DNA from: Streptomyces sp. CB00455
GTDB taxonomy: Bacteria; Actinomycetota; Actinomycetes; Streptomycetales; Streptomycetaceae
NCBI RefSeq assembly: GCF_001905445.1
Contig: NZ_LIVQ01000006.1
Location: forward strand, 124,001 to 188,000
Length of the DNA stretch: 64,000 nucleotides
Reading direction: 5' to 3'
Both the position numbers and the translations under genes were made by a program. Below the pieces are notes generated by a model. That model ran no database searches. It had not been told where the DNA came from and saw only the letters and a program-made list of their open reading frames with translations. Below are positions 1-9,693 of the stretch, piece after piece (position 1 is the first letter of the stretch; each line of letters begins with the position of its first letter).

Positions 1-116
1 TGCCTCTCGCGGGGGAACGCACGCCGGTGCGTGCGCGTGCTGAGTCCCTGGCTTACCCGATGAGCCGCCCCGTGGGGAAATCGGCGGCCGGGGCACCGCA
101 CCGGGACGCCGCCCCG

Positions 117-806
117 TCAGCCGAGCGTGGCGGAACGCTGCGCGGGCACCGCCCGGTCCAGCAGTCCGGTACGGGCGGCCAGGGCGGCCGCCTCCAGCCG
201 CGAACCCACGCCGAGCTTCATCAGCACCCGCTGCACGTGCGTACGGGCGGTGCTCGGCGCGATGGCCATGCCGGCGGCGATGAGCCGGGTGTCCTCGCCC
301 TCGGCGACGCGGACCAGCACCTCCACCTCGCGCGGGGTGAGCAGGCGCAGCAGCCGGCTGCCCTCGTCATCGGGCTGGGCCGCCGGATTGAGCAGCTCCG
401 CGAAGGCTCCCTGGAGGAGTTGCGGGGCGATCGCCACCTCGCCCGCCCTGGCCTTGGCCAGGGCCCGCTCCACGCCCTCGATGCGTTCGTCGTGGCGTAC
501 GTAGCCGGAGGCGCCGGCGGCGAAGGCGGCGGCGATCCCGCGCGGGCTGGGCACCGGGCCCAGCACGACGACGGCGATCTGGGGGCGTTCCCGCTTGATG
601 CGGACGACGGGTTCGAAGACCCCGGGCTCGGCGGGGGTGGCGGTGCCGAGGAGGCAGACCTCGGGGGCGCGGCCGATGACCAGTTCGGCGGCGCCGGCGG
701 CCGGGGCGGCGGCGGCGAGTACCCGGTGACCGCGCAGTTTCAGGGCAGAGGCGAGCGCCTCGGCCAGCAGGCGGTGCTCGTCGACCACCACGACCCGTAC
801 GCCCAT
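117..806 (-). CDS. Atypical LuxR/NarL-family response regulator
   Basis: Transcription factor of 229 residues. A receiver-like domain fills roughly residues 1-120, and a LuxR-type helix-turn-helix beginning LTPREVEVL fills about 155-215. The start at 806 (MGVRVVVVDEHRL) puts the receiver beta-1 strand at the N-terminus; a GTG 12 bases further upstream is also possible. The receiver has lost its chemistry. The position that should hold the phosphorylated Asp reads CLLGTATP (Gly54), and the conserved Lys of the GYLLK motif is Arg104 (GYVRHD). Only the acidic D9-E10 pair remains. It is therefore probably not switched by an aspartyl phosphate. No histidine kinase lies beside it, so it looks like an orphan regulator. 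Target genes are unknown. Confidence 0.85.
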   Translation of the reverse strand: MGVRVVVVDEHRLLAEALASALKLRGHRVLAAAAPAAGAAELVIGRAPEVCLLGTATPAEPGVFEPVVRIKRERPQIAVVVLGPVPSPRGIAAAFAAGASGYVRHDERIEGVERALAKARAGEVAIAPQLLQGAFAELLNPAAQPDDEGSRLLRLLTPREVEVLVRVAEGEDTRLIAAGMAIAPSTARTHVQRVLMKLGVGSRLEAAALAARTGLLDRAVPAQRSATLG

Positions 807-885
807 TGCCGTACCCACCCCCCGACTCTTGTGACCCGGCAAGCTACACGCTTGTTCGACGGTGCGCGGCGGTTACCGTGCGAAA

Positions 886-914
886 GCCCCCGGAAGGGCG
901 GAGCTTCCGGGGGC
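886..914 (-). terminator. Hairpin terminator after the propeller gene
   Basis: Perfect 11-bp inverted repeat (GCCCCCGGAAG / CTTCCGGGGGC) with a 7-base loop, 20 bases past the stop of the minus-strand gene ending at 934. There is no U tract, which is normal for Streptomyces terminators. Confidence 0.7.
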
Positions 915-933
915 GCGCGGTGGTGCGGAGCGG

Positions 934-2646
934 TCAGCTCGCGGTGAAGGACACGAAGAGGTACTCCGGGTCGCCCCGGTCCGAGGACGGCTTGCGGACG
1001 TTGGTGCGGGAGATGAAGAGCTTGCCGTTGTGGTAGCGGTACTCGGAGTACTCGGGGGAGAAGGCGGTTTCGACGCGCTGCGTCGCCTTGTCCGCCGGGT
1101 TCTCCATGAGGAGGGTCTCCTTCATCGTCTTGCCGTCGATGCTGACGATCTGGCCGCCCTTGTCATACGGGGGCTCCTTGTAGGCGATGATGTTCGACCC
1201 GTCCATGCGGAGCGGGAAGATGGTGTAGCGCTCGCCCGCGTCGGCGCGGTCGGTGGTCTGCTTGCCCGTCTCCAGGTCGAAGGAGAGCAGCTCGTTCGTG
1301 CGCCCGCCGCCGGAGTCCGCGCCCTGGTGCTCGTACGAGGGCAGGTACAGCTTGCCGTTGCCGACGAGCATGCCCGAGCACTTCTCGACCTCGGTGGCCG
1401 CGCACTTGCCGGCGAAGTTGCCGGAGGCGAGCGAGATGCGCGTCTTCAGCTCGCCCTTGGGGTCGACGACGAAGAGGTCGCTGACGCCGGTGGCGTTCTT
1501 GGCGGTCTTGCCGACGTCGGCGGCGACGATGAGGGGCTTGGTGGAGACGATCCCGGCGTAGTCGATGCCCGGGGAGAGCTTGTAGGAGGCGGTGGGGGCG
1601 CCGGTGGCCGGATCCAGGACCTGCGCGTACAGCGTGTAGTTGGGGCTCTGGCCGCACTTGCGGATCACGGCGAGGGCCTCGCCGCCCGCGTAGCCGGTGT
1701 CGCGGCAGCCTTCGCCGTCGACCTTGGGCGTCCACAGGGCCTTGCCGTCGGCGAGGTTCCAGGCGGCGCCGCCGCCGGAGACGCCCGCGGCGGCGACGGT
1801 CTGGCCGCTGAGGGTGACCTCGTAGTAGTCCACGGGCCGGTCGCCGCCGTTGGCGCTCTTGGCGTTGCCGGACCAGGCGAGCTTGCCGGTCTCCAGGTCG
1901 ATGACGCCGACCTCGGAGCAGCGCGGGTACTTGTTCTCGGCGGTGGGCAGGGCGGGCTTGAACAGGACCGCCGTCTTGCCGCCGCTGACGTGCCTGGTCG
2001 CGCCGCAGAGCTCGCCCGGGAAGGGCAGCTCCCACTTCTTGCCGCCGTCGACGAGGTTGTAGCCGACGACCTTCGCCACGTCCGTCTTGACGTAGGTGGA
2101 GTCGGTGAGCCAGGAACCCATGACACCGACGACCTCGGCCGGCTGCGGGCTCGGCTGGTTGAACAGCACCTTCGACTTGGGGTTGGCGGGCGCCTTCTCG
2201 CTGCCCGGGACGCCCTGGGGCTTGTCGCCGCCGGGGCCGGCGCCGGGGGCGCCGTCCGCCGAGGTGTCGCGCTTGTTGCCGCTGCCGCCGTCGCCGGAGA
2301 CGTACCAGAGGCCACCGCCGACGATGAGCACGATGGCCAGGAGGGCCGCGCCGACGATCATCAGCTGGTTGCGCTTGTCGTTGTTGCCGCCGGCGGCCGG
2401 AGGCGGCGGGGCCTGCATCGGCGTGGTCGGCGGCCCGAAGGGCGGCGGGGTCCCGGGCTGCTGCGGGTAGCCGTAGCCGGGTGCCGTCTGCGGGTACCCG
2501 TAGGCGGGCTGCGTCGGCGGCTGCTGCGGCGGGGCCGGGGGCGCCGGGGGTACGGGCGGCGGGGCGCCGAACCCGCCCGGCGGGGGGTCCTGCGGCGCTC
2601 CGAAGCCGCCGGACGGCGGCTGGCTGGGGGGCGGCGGGGTGCTCAT
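934..2646 (-). CDS. Membrane-anchored PQQ-type beta-propeller protein (copy 1)
   Basis: Protein of 570 residues with three parts. The first ~90 residues are a Pro/Gly/Gln/Tyr-rich cytoplasmic tail (repeated PPGGFGAP and AYGYPQ-like motifs). A single membrane segment lies at about residues 93-114 (LMIVGAALLAIVLIVGG). The rest is an extracytoplasmic domain with repeated blades of the PQQ/BamB-like type (GKLAW, GKALW, ETGKQ). It resembles the outside half of Streptomyces proteins that pair a propeller with a Ser/Thr kinase, but no kinase domain is present. The neighbour 43 bases upstream is a paralogue of the same design, and the two are probably co-transcribed. Ligand and role are unknown; sensing or scaffolding at the cell surface is an inference. 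Confidence 0.8.
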   Translation of the reverse strand: MSTPPPPSQPPSGGFGAPQDPPPGGFGAPPPVPPAPPAPPQQPPTQPAYGYPQTAPGYGYPQQPGTPPPFGPPTTPMQAPPPPAAGGNNDKRNQLMIVGAALLAIVLIVGGGLWYVSGDGGSGNKRDTSADGAPGAGPGGDKPQGVPGSEKAPANPKSKVLFNQPSPQPAEVVGVMGSWLTDSTYVKTDVAKVVGYNLVDGGKKWELPFPGELCGATRHVSGGKTAVLFKPALPTAENKYPRCSEVGVIDLETGKLAWSGNAKSANGGDRPVDYYEVTLSGQTVAAAGVSGGGAAWNLADGKALWTPKVDGEGCRDTGYAGGEALAVIRKCGQSPNYTLYAQVLDPATGAPTASYKLSPGIDYAGIVSTKPLIVAADVGKTAKNATGVSDLFVVDPKGELKTRISLASGNFAGKCAATEVEKCSGMLVGNGKLYLPSYEHQGADSGGGRTNELLSFDLETGKQTTDRADAGERYTIFPLRMDGSNIIAYKEPPYDKGGQIVSIDGKTMKETLLMENPADKATQRVETAFSPEYSEYRYHNGKLFISRTNVRKPSSDRGDPEYLFVSFTAS

Positions 2647-2689
2647 GGTGTGCTACTGCCTCTCGCTGGGCGGCTCGGGGACGACGCGT

Positions 2690-4345
2690 TCACTTGCCGA
2701 AGACCATCAGGAGCTTCTCGTCCGTGCCCTTGGCGGTCAGCCGGGTGGAGGAGAGGAAGAACCGCCCGTCCACGTAGTCGACTTCGGGGGTGCGGAAGGA
2801 GCTCTCCACCGGGGCGGCCGGGCCCGAGGGGTGGCGCAGCAGCGCGGTGGGGGCGCCGCCGGCGGCCGGGATCGAGAGGATCTCGCCGCCCTTGTCCTCC
2901 TCGGCCTTGCGGTAGACGATCAGCTGCCCGCCGGCGGCCTTGACCGGGGTGAGGGTGCGCTTGTCCCCGGCCGGGGTGCGCCACTTGACCTTGCCGCCCG
3001 CCAGGTCGAAGGCGACGATCTCGTTGCCCTGGCCGGCGCCCGGCGAGGTGGGCAGGTAGAGGGTGCCCGCGTCGACGACGGACTTGGAGCAGGTGGAGAG
3101 GGACCGGAAGATGCCGGTGTCGCCGCAGCCGGTGGCGAACTTGCCCTCGCCGGTGACGGTGGCGCTCCGCTTGCCGTCGGGGCCGATGACGATGATGGAG
3201 CGTTCCTTCGAGGTCTCGTTGCCGAGGTCCACGACGAGCGGGTCCACCGAGTAGATGCTGGTGACCTTGAACCCCTTGGGGGCCCGGAAGGTCCAGGTCT
3301 TCTTGCCGGAGACCGGGTCGGTGCCCTGTACCTCGGCGGTCTTGTCTTCGTCCAGGCAGGTGGCGAGGGCGATCATCTTGTTGTTGCCGGTCACGTAGGA
3401 GTCGGGCTTGCAGCCCTCGCCGGCCTGGGTGCTGGCGAAGAGCTTGTCCCCGGTGCCGACCTTGAAGGCGCTGGCGGTGCCGCCGCGGCTGATGGCCACG
3501 GTGTCGCCGGTGATGGCCACGGTGGGGCTGGTGAAGATGTCGAAGAGCTGCTCCTTGGGCACCTCCTTGGACCAGACCTCCTTGCCGGTCTTGAGGTCGA
3601 CGACGCGCATCTGGGTGCAGGAGGCGCTGTCCGACTCGCCGTCCCGGTACATGACGACGGTCTTGCCCTCGGCGGTGGTCTGCGGGGTGACGGCACAGAT
3701 GGCGGCCGGGAAGGGCAGGGTCCACTTCTCCTTGCCGTCGGTGACCGCGTAGCCGGTGAGGGACTTCCACACGCCCTTGACGACGGTGTCGCCGACGACC
3801 CACTGGCCCGTGGCCTCGACGCCCATGCCGGGACCGTCGATCCTGGCCGTCTTGAGCCACAGGACCTTGTCCTCGCCCTGCTTGCGGCCGGAGTTGAGGT
3901 CGGCCTCCGCGGCGCCGTTGCCGCTGCCGTCGCCCTTGTCGACGGAAGGGGAGCCGGAGGGCTTGGCATCGGCGGGCGGGGAGCCCTGGGCGACGGGCGG
4001 CTGGGGGTCCTTGCCGTCGCCGCGGAAGAAGCCCACGTACGCGACGGTGCCGGCGACGAGGACCGCGGCGACCGAGGCGGCGATCAGCAGGGTGGTCTTC
4101 TTCTTGCGCGGGGCGCCCGCGGCGCCCGTCGCCATGGTGGGCGCGCCGGGGGGCGGTGGCGGGAAACCGTAGCCGGGACCGGGCTGCTGCTGCACGGTGG
4201 GGGGCTGCGGCGGGCCGGACGGCTGCTGGGCGTACGGGTTCTGGCCCTGCTGCGGGTAGCCGTAACCGGGCTGCGGCGGCCCGGGCAGGTGACCGTAACC
4301 GGAAGGAGTCGGCGGCTGGTTCGGCGGCTGTGGCGGCTCGGTCAT
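2690..4345 (-). CDS. Membrane-anchored PQQ-type beta-propeller protein (copy 2)
   Basis: 551 residues with the same architecture as the next gene downstream: a Pro/Gln/Gly/Tyr-rich N-terminal tail, a KKK stop-transfer patch, one membrane segment at about residues 84-106 (TLLIAASVAAVLVAGTVAYV), then a beta-propeller with GKEKWTLPFPAAIC, GKEVW and GKKTW blade motifs. The first blade (KW.LPFP..[IL]C) is almost the same as KWELPFPGELC in copy 1, so the pair looks like a tandem duplication. Several Cys residues in the outer domain could form disulfides. It begins MTEPPQPPNQ; the 154 bases between it and the ABC-F gene contain that gene's terminator. Function unknown. Confidence 0.8.
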   Translation of the reverse strand: MTEPPQPPNQPPTPSGYGHLPGPPQPGYGYPQQGQNPYAQQPSGPPQPPTVQQQPGPGYGFPPPPPGAPTMATGAAGAPRKKKTTLLIAASVAAVLVAGTVAYVGFFRGDGKDPQPPVAQGSPPADAKPSGSPSVDKGDGSGNGAAEADLNSGRKQGEDKVLWLKTARIDGPGMGVEATGQWVVGDTVVKGVWKSLTGYAVTDGKEKWTLPFPAAICAVTPQTTAEGKTVVMYRDGESDSASCTQMRVVDLKTGKEVWSKEVPKEQLFDIFTSPTVAITGDTVAISRGGTASAFKVGTGDKLFASTQAGEGCKPDSYVTGNNKMIALATCLDEDKTAEVQGTDPVSGKKTWTFRAPKGFKVTSIYSVDPLVVDLGNETSKERSIIVIGPDGKRSATVTGEGKFATGCGDTGIFRSLSTCSKSVVDAGTLYLPTSPGAGQGNEIVAFDLAGGKVKWRTPAGDKRTLTPVKAAGGQLIVYRKAEEDKGGEILSIPAAGGAPTALLRHPSGPAAPVESSFRTPEVDYVDGRFFLSSTRLTAKGTDEKLLMVFGK

Positions 4346-4412
4346 CAGCGCGTACCTTCGGTGTCAGGGGTCGGGGAGGATGACCTTTCTATCACTGACA
4401 CCGTCCTTACGC

Positions 4413-4453
4413 CGGGCCGGTCCGCCCCCTGTTCCCAAGGGCGGACCGGCCCG
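4413..4453 (-). terminator. Strong hairpin terminator after the ABC-F gene
   Basis: Perfect 15-bp inverted repeat (CGGGCCGGTCCGCCC and its complement) around an 11-base loop, 47 bases past the stop of the ABC-F gene. It separates that gene from the two propeller genes. Confidence 0.75.
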
Positions 4454-4499
4454 TGATGCCGTCGTTATCCGGCCAGTTGCCCGCGCGGGGGCCCGGCGG

Positions 4500-6302
<1,803 letters not shown>

Positions 6303-6330
6303 CAGACGCGCTCCAGGGAAGGGGTGTGGA

Positions 6331-7665
6331 TCAGCCCCTCAGCCTAACCCTCCGGGCCGGGCCGGAACGTTCCACCAGCAGGGCGCCCGCGACGGCCATG
6401 CCGATCGCGGCCGGTGCGGTGACGGGGAAGGCGATCAGGGTGGCGCTGTGGCCGTCGAGGAGCCCGCCGAGCCCGGTCGTGGACAGCCCGAGGACACCCA
6501 GCAGGCACAGGACGGTCCCGGCGGCGGCGAGGGGGCCGTTCCCGGGGGCGGCGCCGGGGCCGGCGGGCCGGCCCGGGGCCTCGAAGCGGCGGAAGACGCC
6601 GACGAGCAGCGCGGTCAGGGCGGTGGCGAGCAGGATCCGCACCGGGACCTGCGCCCACCAGGCGGCGGTGGCGGGGGCCGGGAGGTCCGGGCCGAGCGCG
6701 AGCTGGAGCCCGTACACGCCGAGCATGGCGGTCAGGTGCCAGAGGAAGGCGGTCATGGCGACCCCGTTGGCCGCGACGACGCCGCGCCAGACGCGGGGGC
6801 GGGCGAGCCAGGCGGTGGCGGGGCGGGCCAGGAGCTGGACGGCGCCGACCAGCCACATGCCGTGGCAGAGCAGGGCGAGGGTGGGCGGCGCCATGTTCGA
6901 CACCTTCTCGCCCGGCATCCCGACCATGGACAGCGGATAGGGACCGACGGCGACCAGCAGCAGCGCCGAGGCCAGGCCGGCGCCGGCGAGGGCGAGGGCG
7001 GCCGGACGGCGGATCCGGCCGTCGGCGCGCAGGAAGCCCAGCTGGTGGACGGCGAGCCAGACGAAGGCGAAGTTCAGGAACTGGGCGTAGGGGACCGCGA
7101 GCGCGAAGCGCAGGACGTCGACCAGGGCGGCGGCGCCCGCGAGCCCGGCGAAGGCCGCCCAGCCGTAGCGCTCGTGCAGCTTCAGCAGCGGCGGGGTGAG
7201 GAGGACCATCGCGAGGTAGATCCCGATGAACCAGAGCGGCTGCGTGACCAGCCGGAGCGCGGCCGCGGTCAGTCCGCCCGCGCCGCGGCCGGCGAGCTGG
7301 ACGGCGAGCGCGGCGGCGGCCCACAGGAGGACGAAGACGAGGGTGGGCCGCAGCAGGCGCCGCAGCCGGGCCCGGAGGAAGGCTGCGTGGACGGGGCCGT
7401 CGCAGCGGCGGGCGAGGGACCGGTAGGACAGGGCGTGGGAGAACCCGCCGACGAAGAAGAAGACGGGCATGATCTGGAACACCCAGGTGAGCCACTGGAG
7501 CCCGGGCACGAGGGCGAGCAGGTTGCCCATGCCGTCGCGGCTGACGGCGGCCATCAGCCAGTGCCCGGCGATGACGGTGCCGAGGGAGGCGACCCGCAGC
7601 AGGTCGACGTACCGGTCCCGCGTGGCGGGGGTGGCGGCGGCCAGGGCGCCGGCGGTGACTGTCAT
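6331..7665 (-). CDS. Acyltransferase family 3 membrane protein
   Basis: Integral membrane protein of 444 residues with about ten hydrophobic segments and the typical N-terminal motif of acyltransferase-3/OafA-like enzymes: RDRYVDLLRVASLGTVIAGH, with the membrane-buried Arg and His. FFFVGGFSHALSY follows in the next segment. Such enzymes move an acetyl or other acyl group from the inside to a sugar or lipid outside. The start at 7665 (MTVTAGALAAATPATRDRY) is chosen because the family motif begins about 18 residues later; upstream in-frame codons would add an Arg/Gly-rich tail. It ends 28 bases before the ABC-F start. Acceptor unknown. Confidence 0.8.
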   Translation of the reverse strand: MTVTAGALAAATPATRDRYVDLLRVASLGTVIAGHWLMAAVSRDGMGNLLALVPGLQWLTWVFQIMPVFFFVGGFSHALSYRSLARRCDGPVHAAFLRARLRRLLRPTLVFVLLWAAAALAVQLAGRGAGGLTAAALRLVTQPLWFIGIYLAMVLLTPPLLKLHERYGWAAFAGLAGAAALVDVLRFALAVPYAQFLNFAFVWLAVHQLGFLRADGRIRRPAALALAGAGLASALLLVAVGPYPLSMVGMPGEKVSNMAPPTLALLCHGMWLVGAVQLLARPATAWLARPRVWRGVVAANGVAMTAFLWHLTAMLGVYGLQLALGPDLPAPATAAWWAQVPVRILLATALTALLVGVFRRFEAPGRPAGPGAAPGNGPLAAAGTVLCLLGVLGLSTTGLGGLLDGHSATLIAFPVTAPAAIGMAVAGALLVERSGPARRVRLRG

Positions 7666-7882
7666 GGCCCCACGGTCGCCGCGTTGGCCCTCTCCTGACA
7701 GGGCCCGGATACTCATCCGCGCCTGAGTACCGCCCCCACGGCCGGGGAGGGGCCCCGGCGGCGGGGACCCCACGCGGAACGGCCGGCCGCGGCGCCCGCG
7801 ATCCGCCCCTCCCCAACCGGCTCCCGGACCGCTCGGGCCGGCGCGGCCGGCCGGCCCGGGGAAGGACCCGCGACGGGGCGCG

Positions 7883-8794
7883 CTACCGCTGTCGAACCGT
7901 GGCCCCCGGGGCCGGGGACGATGCCGTGCGGGTGGTGCGGCACGTGCCGGAGGCTTCGAGGGCGGCCGCCACCTTCCCGGCGGCCTCCTGGTCCCGGACG
8001 AGGAACGCCGTGGTCGGTCCGGAGCCGGACACCAGCGCGGCGAGCGCCCCGGCTTCGGTGCCCGCGGCCAGCGTCGCGGCCAGCTGCGGCCGCAGCGACA
8101 GCGCCGCCGCCTGGAGGTCGTTCGCCAGGAGGGGCGCCAGCGCCTGCGGGTCCCCCGAGGCCAGGGCCGTGAGCAGGGCCGGCGGGGCCACGGGGGGCGG
8201 GACCGGCGTACCGGCGGTGAGGCGGTCGAACTCGCGGAAGACCGCCGGAGTGGACAGTCCCCCGTCGGCCACCGCGAACACCCAGTGGAAGGCGCCGGCC
8301 TCCACCGGGGTCAGCAGCTCGCCGCGGCCGGTGCCGAGCGCGGCGCCGCCGACCAGGCTGAAGGGGACGTCGCTGCCCAGTACCGCGCAGATGTCGAGGA
8401 GTTCGGCGCGCGGGGTGTCCAGGCCCCACAGGGCGTCACAGGCCAGCAGGGCGGCCGCCCCGTCCGCGCTGCCGCCCGCCATGCCGCCCGCGACCGGGAT
8501 GCGCTTCGCGATGTGGAGGTGGACGGCGGGCTCGATGCCGGCCCGCCGCGCCAGGATCTCGGCGGCGCGCGCCGCCAGGTTGGTGCGGTCCAGGGGGACC
8601 TGGTCGGCATCCGGCCCCGCGCAGGTCACGGTCAGCCCGTCGGCGGGGCTCGCGGTGACCTCGTCGAACAGGGAGACGGCGAGGAAGACATTGGCCAGGT
8701 CGTGGAAGCCGTCGGGCCGCGCCGCGCCCACTGCCAGCCGGACGTTGACCTTCGCGGGGACCCGTACGGTCACCGGCGTGCGGGGGACGCTCAC
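7883..8794 (-). CDS. ispE: 4-diphosphocytidyl-2-C-methyl-D-erythritol kinase
   Basis: GHMP kinase of 303 residues that phosphorylates CDP-methylerythritol in the MEP route to isoprenoids. The N-terminus VRVPAKVNVRLAVGAARPDGFHDL is split by the family consensus (PAKVNL..GxRxDGYH), and the ATP-binding loop reads PVAGGMAGGSADGAAALL near residue 100. A C-terminal VSGSGPTTAFLV motif is also present. It overlaps the rsmA stop by four bases, so translation is probably coupled. The order rsmA-ispE is conserved across actinobacteria. The C-terminus after residue ~290 is slightly longer than usual. Confidence 0.95.
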   Translation of the reverse strand: MSVPRTPVTVRVPAKVNVRLAVGAARPDGFHDLANVFLAVSLFDEVTASPADGLTVTCAGPDADQVPLDRTNLAARAAEILARRAGIEPAVHLHIAKRIPVAGGMAGGSADGAAALLACDALWGLDTPRAELLDICAVLGSDVPFSLVGGAALGTGRGELLTPVEAGAFHWVFAVADGGLSTPAVFREFDRLTAGTPVPPPVAPPALLTALASGDPQALAPLLANDLQAAALSLRPQLAATLAAGTEAGALAALVSGSGPTTAFLVRDQEAAGKVAAALEASGTCRTTRTASSPAPGATVRQR

Positions 8795-9693
8795 AGGGCG
8801 GGCCTCTGCGTCGCGGGCTTGTGCTCGGCGATCGCGGCGAACTCCTCGACGGTGAGCGACTCGCCGCGCGCCTGCGGCGAGACGCCCGCGGCGACCAGCG
8901 CCGCCTCGGCTCCCGCCGCCGAGCCGGCCCAGCCGGCCAGCGCGGCACGCAGCGTCTTGCGGCGCTGCGCGAAGGCGGCGTCCACGACGGCGAAGACCTC
9001 GGCCTTCGAGGCGGTCGTCTTGACGGGCTCGGCGCGCCGCACCAGCGAGACGAGGCCGGAGTCGACGTTCGGGGCGGGCCAGAAGACCTTGCGGCCGATC
9101 GAGCCGGCCCGCTTGACGTGCGCGTACCAGTTGGCCTTGACCGAGGGGACCCCGTACACCTTGTTGCCGGGCTCGGCGGCGAGCCGGTCGGCGACCTCGG
9201 CCTGGACCATCACCAGGGTCCGCTCGATGGTCGGGAAGCGGTCGAGCATGGTCAAGAGGACGGGCACGGCCACGTTGTACGGAAGGTTGGCGACGAGCGC
9301 GGTCGGGGCCGGTCCGGGCAGCTCGGTCACCAGCATCGCGTCGGAGTGCACCAGCGCGAAGCGGTCCTTGCGGCCGGGCATCCGCGCCTCGATGGTGGCG
9401 GGGAGCGCCGCCGCCAGGATGTCGTCGATCTCGACGGCGGTGACCCGGTCCGCGGCCTCCAGCAGCGCGAGCGTCAGCGAGCCCAGTCCGGGACCGACCT
9501 CGACGACGACGTCGTCCGGGCGCACCTCGGCGGTCCGCACGATCCGGCGCACGGTGTTGGCGTCGATGACGAAGTTCTGCCCCTTCTGCTTCGTGGGGCG
9601 CACGCCGAGGGCGGCTGCCAGTTCTCGGATGTCGGCCGGTCCGAGGAGGGCGTCAGAAGGGGTTTCGTTGGGCTGCTGCTCTGCGGTGCTCAC
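8791..9693 (-). CDS. rsmA: 16S rRNA (adenine1518/1519-N6)-dimethyltransferase
   Basis: KsgA/RsmA of 300 residues, which dimethylates two adjacent adenines in the 3' hairpin of 16S rRNA late in 30S assembly. Visible motifs: KQKGQNFVIDANTVRRIV at the N-terminus, the SAM-binding VVVEVGPGLGSLTLALL, and the catalytic NLPYN. A GTG start (VSTAEQQPNE) at 9693 is preferred because it overlaps the rpf stop in a GTGA junction. Any longer frame would run back through the Rpf coding region. The next gene, ispE, overlaps its end by four bases. Operon rpf-rsmA-ispE. Confidence 0.95.
   Translation of the reverse strand: MSTAEQQPNETPSDALLGPADIRELAAALGVRPTKQKGQNFVIDANTVRRIVRTAEVRPDDVVVEVGPGLGSLTLALLEAADRVTAVEIDDILAAALPATIEARMPGRKDRFALVHSDAMLVTELPGPAPTALVANLPYNVAVPVLLTMLDRFPTIERTLVMVQAEVADRLAAEPGNKVYGVPSVKANWYAHVKRAGSIGRKVFWPAPNVDSGLVSLVRRAEPVKTTASKAEVFAVVDAAFAQRRKTLRAALAGWAGSAAGAEAALVAAGVSPQARGESLTVEEFAAIAEHKPATQRPAL

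Noticed and set aside
1..116. Hairpin CGCACG/CGTGCG near the left edge
   Set aside because: Imperfect and without a visible gene end to serve; gene context lies outside the window.
27..947. Long plus-strand frame over the response regulator gene
   Set aside because: Gly/Arg/Ala-rich shadow with no domain; the antisense frame has a clear LuxR HTH.
862..2943. Plus-strand frame of ~690 codons opposite the first propeller gene
   Set aside because: High GC leaves long open shadows; composition is Val/Gly/Asp-rich and without motifs.
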